Of a stretch of DNA of 64,000 nt, positions 7,450 to 15,257 are shown piece by piece. A program made the translations under genes and the position numbers. Source of the stretch: Eubacteriaceae bacterium (lineage in GTDB: Bacteria; Bacillota; Clostridia; Peptostreptococcales; Anaerovoracaceae); contig CABIXY010000004.1 of assembly GCA_902362805.1 (NCBI GenBank), forward strand, positions 1-64,000, read 5' to 3'. The notes beneath the pieces are model-generated. The model ran no database searches. It was not told the origin of the DNA and saw only the letters and a program-made list of their open reading frames with translations. How positions within the stretch are numbered: position 1 is the stretch's first letter; each line of letters starts with the position of its first letter.

Positions 7450-8577
7450 TTAATTTGCTGCAGGCAGACAGACCGAAAATGTGTTCAGACCATTCTTACT
7501 GGCAGCACAGATTGTGCCGCCATGCAGAGCAACGATTTCCTTTGCAATTGCCAATCCGAGACCCGTACCGCCTGTGCCCGACATGCGGGATGCATCCAAA
7601 CGATAAAACTTATCAAAGAGTAAAGCCAGTTTTTCATCGGGTATGGCATCCCCTCTATTCTGAAAAGAAATCCTCACTTGATTCTCGTTTTTTTCTGCCG
7701 AAATGATGATTTCCGTATCAACATAGCTGTAAGAAGCCGCATTTTTCAAAATATTACCGAACACCCGCACCAGTTTATCTGCATCTGCGTAAACGGTCAG
7801 GTTCTCGTCTACGTTTAACACGACAGAGTTGCCGCGACCAGAAAGCACTGGCAATAATTCATCAGAAAGCTGCAGCAACAAATAATAAAGGTCGAGGGAA
7901 TCTTTATAAAGATTAATCTGCTGCAGATTGTAGCGAGTGATTTCAAAAAACTCTTCAACTAGTTTCTGCAAGCGATATGCCTTATCCAGCGTAATCTGCA
8001 AATATTCTTCTCGCTGGTCTGCCGGCATGTCTGCTTCCTCCTCTAAAAGATTCAGGTAGCCAATGACAGACGTAAGCGGCGTGCGGATATCGTGAGCGAG
8101 ATACATCACTAAGTCATCTTTTCGCTGTTCTGCCAGCCGAGCTTCAGCGTTGCGCTGCGCCAAGGTCTGCTTCACGGTGTTTAGTTTTTTCTCAAAGGGC
8201 ATCATTTCAGGTGATAAGTGAATTTCATTTTCATCTTCCGCCAGTAGAGAATCAATGCCCTGGTCGATTTCTTTAAAATATCGGGTCATCCAACGGAATA
8301 GCTGCCAAAGCAGAAAAATAAAGACGACGATCATCACGACAGAAAAGAAGACCTCTTTATACTCTCGAAAATAAAAGTAATAGATGAGAAGTGCCTCTTC
8401 TTCTTCAATCCTCATAAATAATTTCAATAGTCCAACGATCCAATTCCCCACTCGCTGCTGTAAAATAAACAGATAAAACACGATCACCACCAGGAATGCC
8501 GCCAGCGCGATTGCACAGAAACGCTGCATGAGTTTATGCTGAAAGACCCCATAGTCCGCTTTTTTATCAACTTTCAA
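7450..8577 (-). CDS. VanS-like sensor histidine kinase
   Basis: The 375-residue membrane kinase has two membrane segments (about residues 20-40 and 76-95) with a short external loop, then a linker. The phospho-acceptor H-box is YLAHDIRTPLTSVIGYLNLL (His162). The ATP-binding domain has FGNILKNAASYS (N box), FDKFYRLD and GGTGLGLAIAKEIVALHGG (G boxes). The small sensing loop and overall layout are those of VanS-type kinases of Clostridia. Its start overlaps the end of the response-regulator gene by 11 bases, showing translational coupling. The signal is unknown; cell-wall stress or a glycopeptide are family precedents. Confidence 0.9.
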   Translation of the reverse strand: MKVDKKADYGVFQHKLMQRFCAIALAAFLVVIVFYLFILQQRVGNWIVGLLKLFMRIEEEEALLIYYFYFREYKEVFFSVVMIVVFIFLLWQLFRWMTRYFKEIDQGIDSLLAEDENEIHLSPEMMPFEKKLNTVKQTLAQRNAEARLAEQRKDDLVMYLAHDIRTPLTSVIGYLNLLEEEADMPADQREEYLQITLDKAYRLQKLVEEFFEITRYNLQQINLYKDSLDLYYLLLQLSDELLPVLSGRGNSVVLNVDENLTVYADADKLVRVFGNILKNAASYSYVDTEIIISAEKNENQVRISFQNRGDAIPDEKLALLFDKFYRLDASRMSGTGGTGLGLAIAKEIVALHGGTICAASKNGLNTFSVCLPAAN

Positions 8578-9274
8578 TTTTATATCCCAGCCCCCAGATT
8601 GTTTTAATATATTTTGGCTTATCTACAGAATCACCTAATTTTTCCCTCAGATGACGAACATGAACGGTGATCGTGTTATTCGCCTTGCTGTAGTATTCGT
8701 CCTGCCAAATCTGATGAAATAAATCCTCTGCGCTGACCACACTCCCTTTATTCTCTAAAAGAATGCGTAACAGAGAAAACTCGGTAGGAGTCAACGGAAT
8801 GACTTCTTCATTCAGAGTGCATTCGTGGGTCTTTCTATTGAGAATCAAGTCAGAATGAATCATCCTATCACCAGAATCATCTATTTCTTGTAAAGAATTG
8901 TATTTTTTATAGCGGCGCAGCTGTGATTTTACTCTCGCCACCACCTCCAAAGGCCGGAACGGTTTTGTCACATAGTCGTCGGCTCCCAGCGTAAGGCCTG
9001 TAATTTTATCCATTTCCCCGTCTTTCGCTGTCAGCATGATGACAGGATAGGTGTATTTATCTCTGATCTTCTGGCACAATGCAAGGCCATCTATATCCGG
9101 CAGCATAAGATCCAAGATAGCTAAATCCATTACATTCGTATGGATGCAGGCAAGGGCTTCTCTGGCAGTATAAAATTTATAAACCTCATAGTTTTCATTT
9201 TTCAGATAGACTTCCATCAAGTCCGCAATTTCAGGTTCGTCATCGACAATCAGTATTTTATCAGACACCAGCAA
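8567..9274 (-). CDS. VanR-like OmpR-family response regulator
   Basis: The 235-residue protein has a receiver domain (residues 1-120) with IVDDEPE, the phospho-acceptor Asp55 in LAILDLMLPD, and the conserved Lys in YVTKPFRPLE. A winged-helix domain (about 135-232) contains TPTEFSLLRILLENKGSVVS and ITVHVRHLREKLGD. It is the partner of the overlapping kinase gene and probably controls itself and the vanY-like gene through CTTAAG boxes. Length and motifs are normal. Confidence 0.92.
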   Translation of the reverse strand: MLVSDKILIVDDEPEIADLMEVYLKNENYEVYKFYTAREALACIHTNVMDLAILDLMLPDIDGLALCQKIRDKYTYPVIMLTAKDGEMDKITGLTLGADDYVTKPFRPLEVVARVKSQLRRYKKYNSLQEIDDSGDRMIHSDLILNRKTHECTLNEEVIPLTPTEFSLLRILLENKGSVVSAEDLFHQIWQDEYYSKANNTITVHVRHLREKLGDSVDKPKYIKTIWGLGYKIES

Positions 9275-9339
9275 TTCTCCTTTTCATTCAGCTGCTATCA
9301 TTATATCAGTTCCCGCTCCATGGTTTATCTCTTTTTCCA

Positions 9340-9362
9340 TATAATATTCTTAAGATTTTCCT
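9340..9362 (-). promoter_or_regulatory. Promoter region of the vanR-like gene with CTTAAG box
   Basis: On the minus strand the sequence reads GGAAAATCTTAAGAATATTA about 65-85 bases before the vanR-like start. CTTAAG at 9349-9354 shares its neighbours with the box before the vanY-like gene, which suggests autoregulation. Confidence 0.35.
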
Positions 9363-9364
9363 AC

Positions 9365-10117
9365 TTACATCCAGCTTTTCTTCTTATATAACAGTGCGCC
9401 AGTCATCATGCAGAAAACCATCACCACTGCTAAGATCATGATGCTGTCTCGATATTCTTGAAGCGGCGCATCCCGAAAGGTTCCCTGCAAAATGTTTACC
9501 ACATGAGTCAAGGGCAAAAACTTTGAAATTTGAACGATGCTTTCCGGAAAGAGTTCTTTTGGCAGGGTCGCTCCAGATAAAAATATCATCACAAAATAGG
9601 AAATATAGCACAACAGGTTATTGATCTTTGTTGTCGGTGAAACGGCTGTGAAGAAAAAGCCCAGGGCAAATATGGCCGCAATAGATAATAACACTGCCAT
9701 GGCGATTGGAAACCAACTGCCTTCCATCCGGATATCATACACCAGTTTCCCCACGATAAAGAGTAGAGAGAAACCGATAATCGTCATGAAAAAGTTTACC
9801 ATTGCCTGCACCGCCATCATTTTTCCTTTTCCTATGGGCGTCGCATCAAAACGTTTGTAAATTCTCTTTTCTTTATAGGATGCGATGGTTAATGGAAATG
9901 CCATCAAACCTGTAACACCGATTATCATGGCCGCATACGCAGGGACGGACACGTCCATGGTTCCCTGTCCATTAAAATATGGGTTCGGATCGTTTCCATA
10001 AATGCTCCCGTAAAGCAGCAGCAATAAAACAGGAAAAGCAAAAGTAAAAAAGAAGCTGAAAAAGTCTCTCATAAAAAGTATCGTTTCTATGCGAAAGATG
10101 GTCATTGCTTTCTTCAT
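9365..10117 (-). CDS. ABC-2-type exporter permease
   Basis: The product is about 250 residues with six predicted membrane segments. It begins MKKAMTIFRIETILFMRDFF, then a long hydrophobic run SFFFTFAFPVLLLLLYG, and has the conserved C-terminal ABC-2 region FLSGATLPKELFPESI followed by LPLTHVVNILQGTF. This is the drug/bacteriocin/antibiotic export type. The open frame runs 27 codons further upstream, but GGGAGGG precedes the ATG at 10115-10117, and that start overlaps the ATPase stop by four bases (ATGA). It works with the adjacent ATPase. Confidence 0.88.
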   Translation of the reverse strand: MKKAMTIFRIETILFMRDFFSFFFTFAFPVLLLLLYGSIYGNDPNPYFNGQGTMDVSVPAYAAMIIGVTGLMAFPLTIASYKEKRIYKRFDATPIGKGKMMAVQAMVNFFMTIIGFSLLFIVGKLVYDIRMEGSWFPIAMAVLLSIAAIFALGFFFTAVSPTTKINNLLCYISYFVMIFLSGATLPKELFPESIVQISKFLPLTHVVNILQGTFRDAPLQEYRDSIMILAVVMVFCMMTGALLYKKKSWM

Positions 10118-10887
10118 AATATTCCCTCCCATTCCAGAGCTTTCGATTTCGGTGAAATCAAAAGATATACTTCTTCCAGCGAAAGTGATTCCTTCCATTC
10201 CGTAGTCGATGCCTTGCTTCTGACAAACTGTCTGAATTGTTCTTGGGAACCGACAAAACGAGAGCAGCCCTTTTCAAGATAAACAAGTCGGTCTGCAAGA
10301 TATTCTACTTCATCCATATAATGGGACACCATGAGAATTGTCGTACCTCTTCGACGAATCTCTTTGAGGCTTTCCCACATCCCTCGTCTGACTTCAGGAT
10401 CTAATCCTGTGGTCAGTTCGTCGAGGATCAGTATCTTCGGGCGTGGTAGCAAAGCCAGTAAAATGGATAGCCTTTGTTTTTCTCCGCCAGACAATTTTTT
10501 CACCATCCGATTGGCTTTTTCAGATAATCCCAGCTGCGCCAGCAGTACCTGCCAGTCGACTGGATTTTCGTAAAAAGCGGAAAACAGCCTGCACAATTCT
10601 CTCACTCGAATGTTGTCAGGATACTCCGTTTCCTGCAGCTGAATGCCGATTTTCTCATAAATCCGGCGGCGGTTTCTATGAGGATCACGACCAAATAATT
10701 CTATTTTGCCGCCAGTCGGTTTGCGCAGTCCCTCCAAACACTCTATCGTTGAAGTCTTGCCGGAGCCGTTGGGTCCGATCAGCGCTAAAATTTCCCCTTC
10801 ATAGAGTTCAAAAGAAACGTCAGTAACGGCACGCACCGATCCATAGCTTAATTTTAATTGTTCAATTTGAGCAAGTTTTTCTCTCAT
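10114..10887 (-). CDS. ABC exporter ATP-binding protein
   Basis: The ATPase has about 257 residues: Walker A in ALIGPNGSGKTSTIECLEGL, Q-loop at QLQETEYPDN, signature LSGGEKQRLSILLALLPRPK, Walker B ILILDELTTGLDPEVRR, and the switch His in VSHYMDEVEYLADR. This is the DrrA/NatA-like exporter class. The start at 10885-10887 is chosen because AAGGGAGAG precedes it. It pairs with the downstream permease (4-base overlap). The divergent LytTR gene and the perfect palindrome at 10920-10942 in its leader point to regulated expression. Confidence 0.9.
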   Translation of the reverse strand: MREKLAQIEQLKLSYGSVRAVTDVSFELYEGEILALIGPNGSGKTSTIECLEGLRKPTGGKIELFGRDPHRNRRRIYEKIGIQLQETEYPDNIRVRELCRLFSAFYENPVDWQVLLAQLGLSEKANRMVKKLSGGEKQRLSILLALLPRPKILILDELTTGLDPEVRRGMWESLKEIRRRGTTILMVSHYMDEVEYLADRLVYLEKGCSRFVGSQEQFRQFVRSKASTTEWKESLSLEEVYLLISPKSKALEWEGIL

Positions 10888-10919
10888 CTGACTCTCTCCC
10901 TTCTTTTTTTCATCATACA

Positions 10920-10942
10920 CATTGCAGTGATACACTGCAATG
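10920..10942. promoter_or_regulatory. Perfect 23-bp palindrome between ABC exporter and LytTR gene
   Basis: CATTGCAGTG (10920-10929), a three-base centre ATA, then CACTGCAATG (10933-10942): 10-bp arms with no mismatch. It lies about 33 bases upstream of the ATPase start codon in the divergent gap and is a strong operator candidate for the exporter operon. Confidence 0.6.
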
Positions 10943-11053
10943 GCTTCAGATCATCACGCCTCTTTGTCTGTGTAAGTTGCTGAAATAAGAGGATGAAATG
11001 CACGAAAAGAACACAGATATGTGGTACAATAACTACATGGAAGGAGGCTGCTT

Positions 11054-11497
11054 ATGAGAGTGGAACTGCAAATAGACGTGCACTGTGAGGAACCCTTTGC
11101 AGTATTACATATAGCTAAATTAACTCCGTCGATACAAGAGGCTATTAAAATATTAGAAAAAGAAGGCATGCAAAATATCATCACTGCCCAGTCAGCAGGA
11201 AAAGTTTTTCTGATTGACCCGGACACCATTGAAGTGATTCGCACTGAAGGACGTGAATTAGTATTATATAGCAAGTCAAAAGAGCGTTATCTCCTCGCTA
11301 AACCGTTATACGAATTGGAAAGACTCCTGGGCAGTGATTTTATCCGCATTTCGAAGTCGGCCATCATCAACTTTCGCCGCATTCATCACGCAGAAGCTTC
11401 TTTTAATGGCACCATGGAAGTCGTCATGAAAAACGGCATCGAAGAAGTCATCACCCGGAGTTACCGGAAACAGTTTAAAGAACGATTGGGGGTCTAG
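11054..11497 (+). CDS. LytTR-domain transcriptional regulator
   Basis: The 147-residue protein has a short N-terminal region and a LytTR DNA-binding domain (about residues 48-145) with DTIEVIRTEGRELVLYSKSK, RYLLAKPLYELERLLGSDFI, then RISKSAIINFRRI. The N-terminal domain is not a receiver, so it is not a classical two-component regulator. It belongs to the stand-alone LytTR group that is usually paired with a membrane protein able to hold it inactive. The next gene, 3 bases on, is such a DUF3021 membrane protein. A TACAAT -10-like box precedes it and GGAGG lies before the ATG. The divergent ABC exporter is the likely target. Confidence 0.88.
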   Translation: MRVELQIDVHCEEPFAVLHIAKLTPSIQEAIKILEKEGMQNIITAQSAGKVFLIDPDTIEVIRTEGRELVLYSKSKERYLLAKPLYELERLLGSDFIRISKSAIINFRRIHHAEASFNGTMEVVMKNGIEEVITRSYRKQFKERLGV

Positions 11498-11500
11498 CAT

Positions 11501-11950
11501 ATGTTGAAAAGAATATTGAAGTATCTTTTTTATGGCGTCTCCTGGGGCTGGAATTTTTTTATCATCATAAATATCATCGGCGTTATGACTTTCGGAGACT
11601 TGTTTCTAAAACCTACTATGGAGAATTTTGTTCATCAGGCCTTAGGCGCTGCTCTAGTCGGCATCTGCTGTGGTACTACAGCAATCGTATATACTTTCGA
11701 AAAAATGCAATTCTGGCAGCAGATCGGCATTCACTTTTTTGTCGGCCTGACAGGTTACTTCACTGTGGCCTACAAGTTCGGGTGGATGCCTGTCACCGAT
11801 GAGTTTCACATTGCCACTTACATACTGCTGGGGATATTGATTTTTGCTGCAATCTGGTCTTGCTTCTATTTTTACAACAGACACGAAGTGAAAAAGGTCA
11901 ATCGGCGGCTGGGGGAATTAGAAAGTGAAAAAGAGGAATCGGTAGATTGA
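11501..11950 (+). CDS. DUF3021 membrane protein, partner of the LytTR regulator
   Basis: The 149-residue protein has four predicted membrane segments (about 12-32, 44-62, 73-92 and 104-124) and a charged cytoplasmic tail, matching DUF3021. It begins three bases after the LytTR stop codon. In LytTR regulatory pairs of Gram-positives (HdrRM, BrsRM) the membrane partner restrains the DNA-binding protein. The same role is inferred here, not shown. Confidence 0.8.
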   Translation: MLKRILKYLFYGVSWGWNFFIIINIIGVMTFGDLFLKPTMENFVHQALGAALVGICCGTTAIVYTFEKMQFWQQIGIHFFVGLTGYFTVAYKFGWMPVTDEFHIATYILLGILIFAAIWSCFYFYNRHEVKKVNRRLGELESEKEESVD

Positions 11951-12007
11951 TCCATTTACCCTTTATGATGCACCCTCTATTAGTTCTGAAATCGCATAAG
12001 GATATTA

Positions 12008-12042
12008 AAAATCACCAGTTAACTCTTTTCACTGGTGATTTT
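12008..12042. terminator. Bidirectional rho-independent terminator
   Basis: AAAATCACCAGT (12008-12019) pairs perfectly with ACTGGTGATTTT (12031-12042), a 12-bp stem with A/T-rich ends working in both directions. It terminates the LytTR-DUF3021 unit and covers the last codons of the decayed peptidase reading frame on the other strand. Confidence 0.8.
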
Positions 12043-12474
12043 AATGTAAGGCGCATCTGTATTCTTCCTGATATCAGGCAGGGATACAGGTGGATCCGTA
12101 AATAAGTAGGCGGGACCGCTGCCAGGAAAAATCGGCCAAATGGTGTTTTTCGGATAGCCGCTCTGTTCCATCGCTGAGATACAAGCCGTCGCGATAGCGC
12201 TGTCCGCATCCGCCTTGGAATAAGGAGTGCCCTGGCGAGTAATCAGTTCGATATCAGAGAATCCCCTTATTGCCCAAGATTGTAAACGGTTTGCCGTTTC
12301 ATCCTGCCTGGCAGATAAAAGATATACCCCCAGGCATTTAGATAATCCATCCGCATTTTTCCTCGTAAACGGCGCCAGGCTTTCACTGCCATCTCCTCTT
12401 TCTCTTCGATTACAAACCATAAGTTTAACGGGAAGTAACCCAAGGTCTCTTTGATCACCTTCACTGTTCATCAT
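12019..12474 (-). pseudogene. Decayed M20-family peptidase
   Basis: Two minus-strand frames together spell pieces of an M20 dipeptidase. One frame (12464-12267) has GYFPLNLWFVIEEKEEM, like the conserved FPVNLKFVIEGEEE region. The other has GSESLAPFTRKNAD, the continuation of that region. Further on, RGFSDIELITRQGTPYSKAD and WPIFPGSGPAYLFTD match the C-terminal part. The N-terminus, the central dimerisation domain and much of the metal site are missing, and at least one frameshift separates the parts. The frame also ends inside a terminator. It lies back to back with a LysR remnant, suggesting a former regulator-peptidase pair. Confidence 0.6.
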
Positions 12475-12475
12475 C

Positions 12476-12793
12476 TTGCCCCTCAGTACATTTCTCGGCG
12501 AAACCCTGCGCCTTCTCTGTGAAAAAGAAGAGTTTTCGCCCAGCTATTCTATCGAATGTTCAAATGTATAGACTTCCTATAATATGGCAAAGCAGGGACT
12601 GGGTATTGCTTTGATCACAGAACTGATGGCAGTAAAAAATACTTTCAGAGATGATCTGGACTACTACGCCCTGCAGTCAGGTACCCCTCAGCAGGAAATC
12701 GCGGTCATTACCAATGGTGACGGAATTATGACACATCCTGTACAGCGGTTCATAGAATTGTTTAAAGAACATTTTTTGAACAGCATTAATTGA
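12476..12793 (+). pseudogene. Decayed LysR-family regulator, C-terminal half
   Basis: One frame reads FLGETLRLLCEKEEFSPSYS, then IECSNV, a TAG stop at 12569-12571, then TSYNMAKQGLGIALITELMA and continues to a normal ending IELFKEHFLNSIN. The residues around the stop fit the effector domain of LysR regulators, where a Gln codon (CAG) would be expected in place of TAG. The N-terminal helix-turn-helix is absent. It is divergent from the M20 peptidase remnant; the DNA that held both promoters and both N-termini seems to have been lost. Confidence 0.65.
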
Positions 12794-12893
12794 ATATTCA
12801 CGAAAATAACATTGCAATTGCTATGGTTTTGAATTATTCTATAAACATGGGCCATTACGGCACCGTAATTCCAAGATTTTGGGGAGGTAGAAA

Positions 12894-14318
12894 ATGAAAA
12901 GAACCGCTGAAGACATTATGAAGCTCATAAAAGAAAAGGATATTAAGATGGTGGATTTTAAAATCGTCGATATAAACGGCCAGTTCCGCCATGTAACAAT
13001 TCCTGCATCTCAGTTTACCGTGGACACCATGAAGGACGGCATCGGCTTTGATGCATCCAACTACGGCTATGCCGTCGTTGAAAAAAGTGATATGGTCTTT
13101 ATACCAGACCTGGACACAGCCGTTATGGACCCTTACTGCGAGATTTCCACTTTATCGATTACAGGTAATGCGATGATTATCGATTATCCTGAAAACCGGC
13201 CGTTGGATCAATATCCAAGGAATATCGTAAGCGCTGCGGAAAACTATATGAAAGACAGCGGTATCGCCGATACGATGTTGATTCTTCCTGAATTCGAATT
13301 CCATATGTTCGATGATGCAGCTTGGTCTGTAAAGCCATATGATATCAGCGCCAATCTTGATACTGAACAGGCATATTGGAACAGCGACTCCCAGGGACAG
13401 GGCAACGTTGTCGCCCATCAGAAGCATTATCACATGGCGAAGCCTTTTGACGGCACTTATGAATGCCGCTCCGAAATGTGCTTAGAGCTGGAAAAAATGG
13501 GCATCGAAATCAAATACCATCATCCAGAAGTCGGCGCAGCCGGTCAATTCGAAATCGAACCGATGCTGGGTCAGATGTCGAAGATGGCCGATGCTTCCAT
13601 GATGATCAAATACGTCATACACAATACCGCATTGAAATACGGCAAAGTCGCAACCTTTATGCCAAAGCCCGTCTACGGTGAGGCTGGTAACGGCATGCAC
13701 GTGCACATGCTTTTGCTGAAAGACGGAAAGCCTGTATTTTCTGACGATAACGGTTATTCCCATCTCAGCAGGGAAGCACACTATTTCATAGGCGGTCTTC
13801 TGAAGCATATCGCTTCCCTATGCGCTCTCACTAACCCGAGCACCAACTCCTTTAAGCGATTGATTCCAGGCTTCGAGGCACCCGTAACTGTTGGTTATGC
13901 CACTTCAAATCGCAGTGCCGTTATCCGCATTCCGGCTTATGCCAAGACACCAGAACTGCGCCGCTTTGAAATTCGTAATCCAGACGCTACCTGTAACCCA
14001 TATCTGTGTTACGCAGCCATCTTGATGGCAGGTTTGGACGGCATCAAAAACAAGATTGATCCAGAGAAAAACGGTTGGGGACCATACGATATGAATCTCT
14101 ACTCCCTGTCAGATGAGGAAAAAGCGAAATTAACACAGCTGCCTGCTCGTCTTGACGACGCCTTAGACGCACTGGAGGCAGATCACGACTATCTCACTGC
14201 TGGAGGCGTTTTCCCTCTGCATCTGATAGAGAATTTTATCGCAATGAAAAGAAAAGAATGTCTGCAGCTTTCTGCCATTCCACATCCTGCTGAGTTTGAT
14301 AGATATTTCAACTTATAA
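12894..14318 (+). CDS. glnA: Glutamine synthetase type I
   Basis: The 474-residue enzyme forms glutamine from glutamate, ammonia and ATP as a cytoplasmic dodecamer. Signature stretches include FDASNYGYAVVEKSD, the metal-site region ILPEFEFHMFDD, PKPVYGEAGNGMHVHMLLLK, the ATP-binding TNPSTNSFKRLIPGFEAPVT and RRFEIRNPDATCNPYL. The region NLYSLSDEE near residue 400 resembles the adenylylated Tyr segment of GSI-beta enzymes, but no adenylyltransferase is in view, so such regulation is unproven. GGGGAGG precedes the ATG. It is monocistronic and ends at the strong terminator at 14356-14402. Confidence 0.95.
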   Translation: MKRTAEDIMKLIKEKDIKMVDFKIVDINGQFRHVTIPASQFTVDTMKDGIGFDASNYGYAVVEKSDMVFIPDLDTAVMDPYCEISTLSITGNAMIIDYPENRPLDQYPRNIVSAAENYMKDSGIADTMLILPEFEFHMFDDAAWSVKPYDISANLDTEQAYWNSDSQGQGNVVAHQKHYHMAKPFDGTYECRSEMCLELEKMGIEIKYHHPEVGAAGQFEIEPMLGQMSKMADASMMIKYVIHNTALKYGKVATFMPKPVYGEAGNGMHVHMLLLKDGKPVFSDDNGYSHLSREAHYFIGGLLKHIASLCALTNPSTNSFKRLIPGFEAPVTVGYATSNRSAVIRIPAYAKTPELRRFEIRNPDATCNPYLCYAAILMAGLDGIKNKIDPEKNGWGPYDMNLYSLSDEEKAKLTQLPARLDDALDALEADHDYLTAGGVFPLHLIENFIAMKRKECLQLSAIPHPAEFDRYFNL

Positions 14319-14355
14319 TTGAAGCGGCTCCACAGCTTCGATATTTTAAATCAGC

Positions 14356-14402
14356 AAAAGTGCCAGAAATGTGCTGTTTTAAGTACATTTCTGGCACTTT
14401 TT
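14356..14402 (+). terminator. Strong terminator of glnA
   Basis: AAAAGTGCCAGAAATGT (14356-14372) pairs with ACATTTCTGGCACTTTTT (14385-14402). The stem is 17 bp and ends in T residues. The inverted copy has an equally good A-run, so it can work in both directions. Confidence 0.9.
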
Positions 14403-14637
14403 GATTCTGAATGAGCCTTTTTAGGAATGCTGACAAGCTGTACGCGCAAATTCACACTCGAAAACATTGATTTTAATACATGTGTATATTATTACATAAT
14501 ATACATTCTTATAAAACTACTCCCTTTTAAGGCAAAAAGTGGAAAAATCGCTGTTCTAAAATGGAATAAGTGCCTAAAAATGACCAGAAAACAGGCTTTT
14601 CAGGCAGATTCCCTGATTCTGCCTTTTAAGATATGAG

Positions 14638-14745
14638 TTATAATACAATCACGCTGACCGGATAGCCAATCGCCTCGACAAACTGAAGCAGATCCGCCGT
14701 CTTTATGAAGATCGTCTTTTCATTGGTGTTCGGATGAAAGCTCAT
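14638..14745 (-). pseudogene. C-terminal scrap of a YbaK-like prolyl-tRNA editing protein
   Basis: A 35-codon minus-strand frame reads MSFHPNTNEKTIFIKTADLL, then QFVEAIGYPVSVIVL and a stop. The pattern fits the last strand-helix units of YbaK/ProX-type aminoacyl-tRNA deacylases. Everything upstream is gone, and in-frame stops lie just before it. The rest of 14403-15029 holds no gene I can support. Confidence 0.4.
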
Positions 14746-15029
14746 TCTATTATTTATTAATCAGATGTTTTTGACTTGCTATCGTATTGTTAGTCAGACT
14801 TACCTCTCGTATTCTTCTCACTTTAAAATCCACTTTATATAAAACCAAAGAAAACTTAACGCTTCATGAAAGGGAAAATTACCCGTTTATCGGATATCCT
14901 GAGCGGCGCCATTTGTCCATAAAAAGGCACGAAAACAAGGTATTAAATTCAATCAAGTGATGACCGTAGATAATGATTATGATAAGTACGCCTTATCCAT
15001 CGAAGGCGCACCTATTTCTTTCACATATA
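14746..15029. other. Gene-free stretch
   Basis: AT-rich sequence with no convincing reading frame, hairpin or repeat. It lies between two gene remnants and looks like decayed DNA. Confidence 0.5.
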
Positions 15030-15257
15030 TTACACTTTCAGAGCCTTTATTTCTTCCTGCAGACGTGCGAGGAATTCTGCTGCATGGCCGCCATCCATCT
15101 GCGTGTGATGGAACTGAAAGGATATGGCCAGGGTCGATTTCAAAAATCGTTTCTTATATCTGCCCCATATCATAAAAGGATTGTTGTAGAAACCGGCATA
15201 GATATCTACCGCGCCGTCAATTTCATATTGGGCGAGGGCAATGGTTCCTCCAGTTTG
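15030..15257 (-). pseudogene. C-terminal remnant of a CatA-like acetyltransferase
   Basis: The frame that continues after the M20 peptidase stop codon reads QTGGTIALAQYEIDGAVDIY, AGFYNNPFMIWGRYKKRF, LAISFQFHHTQMDGGHAAEF and LARLQEEIKALKV, then stop. The HHTQMDGGH segment is the catalytic H-x(3)-DG-x-H motif of type A chloramphenicol acetyltransferase-like enzymes, and the following helix is the usual C-terminus. The N-terminal two thirds are missing. The remnant is in phase with the upstream peptidase gene, separated only by its TGA. Confidence 0.6.

Noticed and set aside
6627..9274. Vancomycin resistance cluster
   Set aside because: Only regulator, kinase and carboxypeptidase homologues are present. 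The ligase, dehydrogenase or racemase and VanX-type genes needed for resistance are missing.
14427..14636. 69-codon plus-strand gene
   Set aside because: AT-rich sequence after the glnA terminator without ribosome site or pattern.
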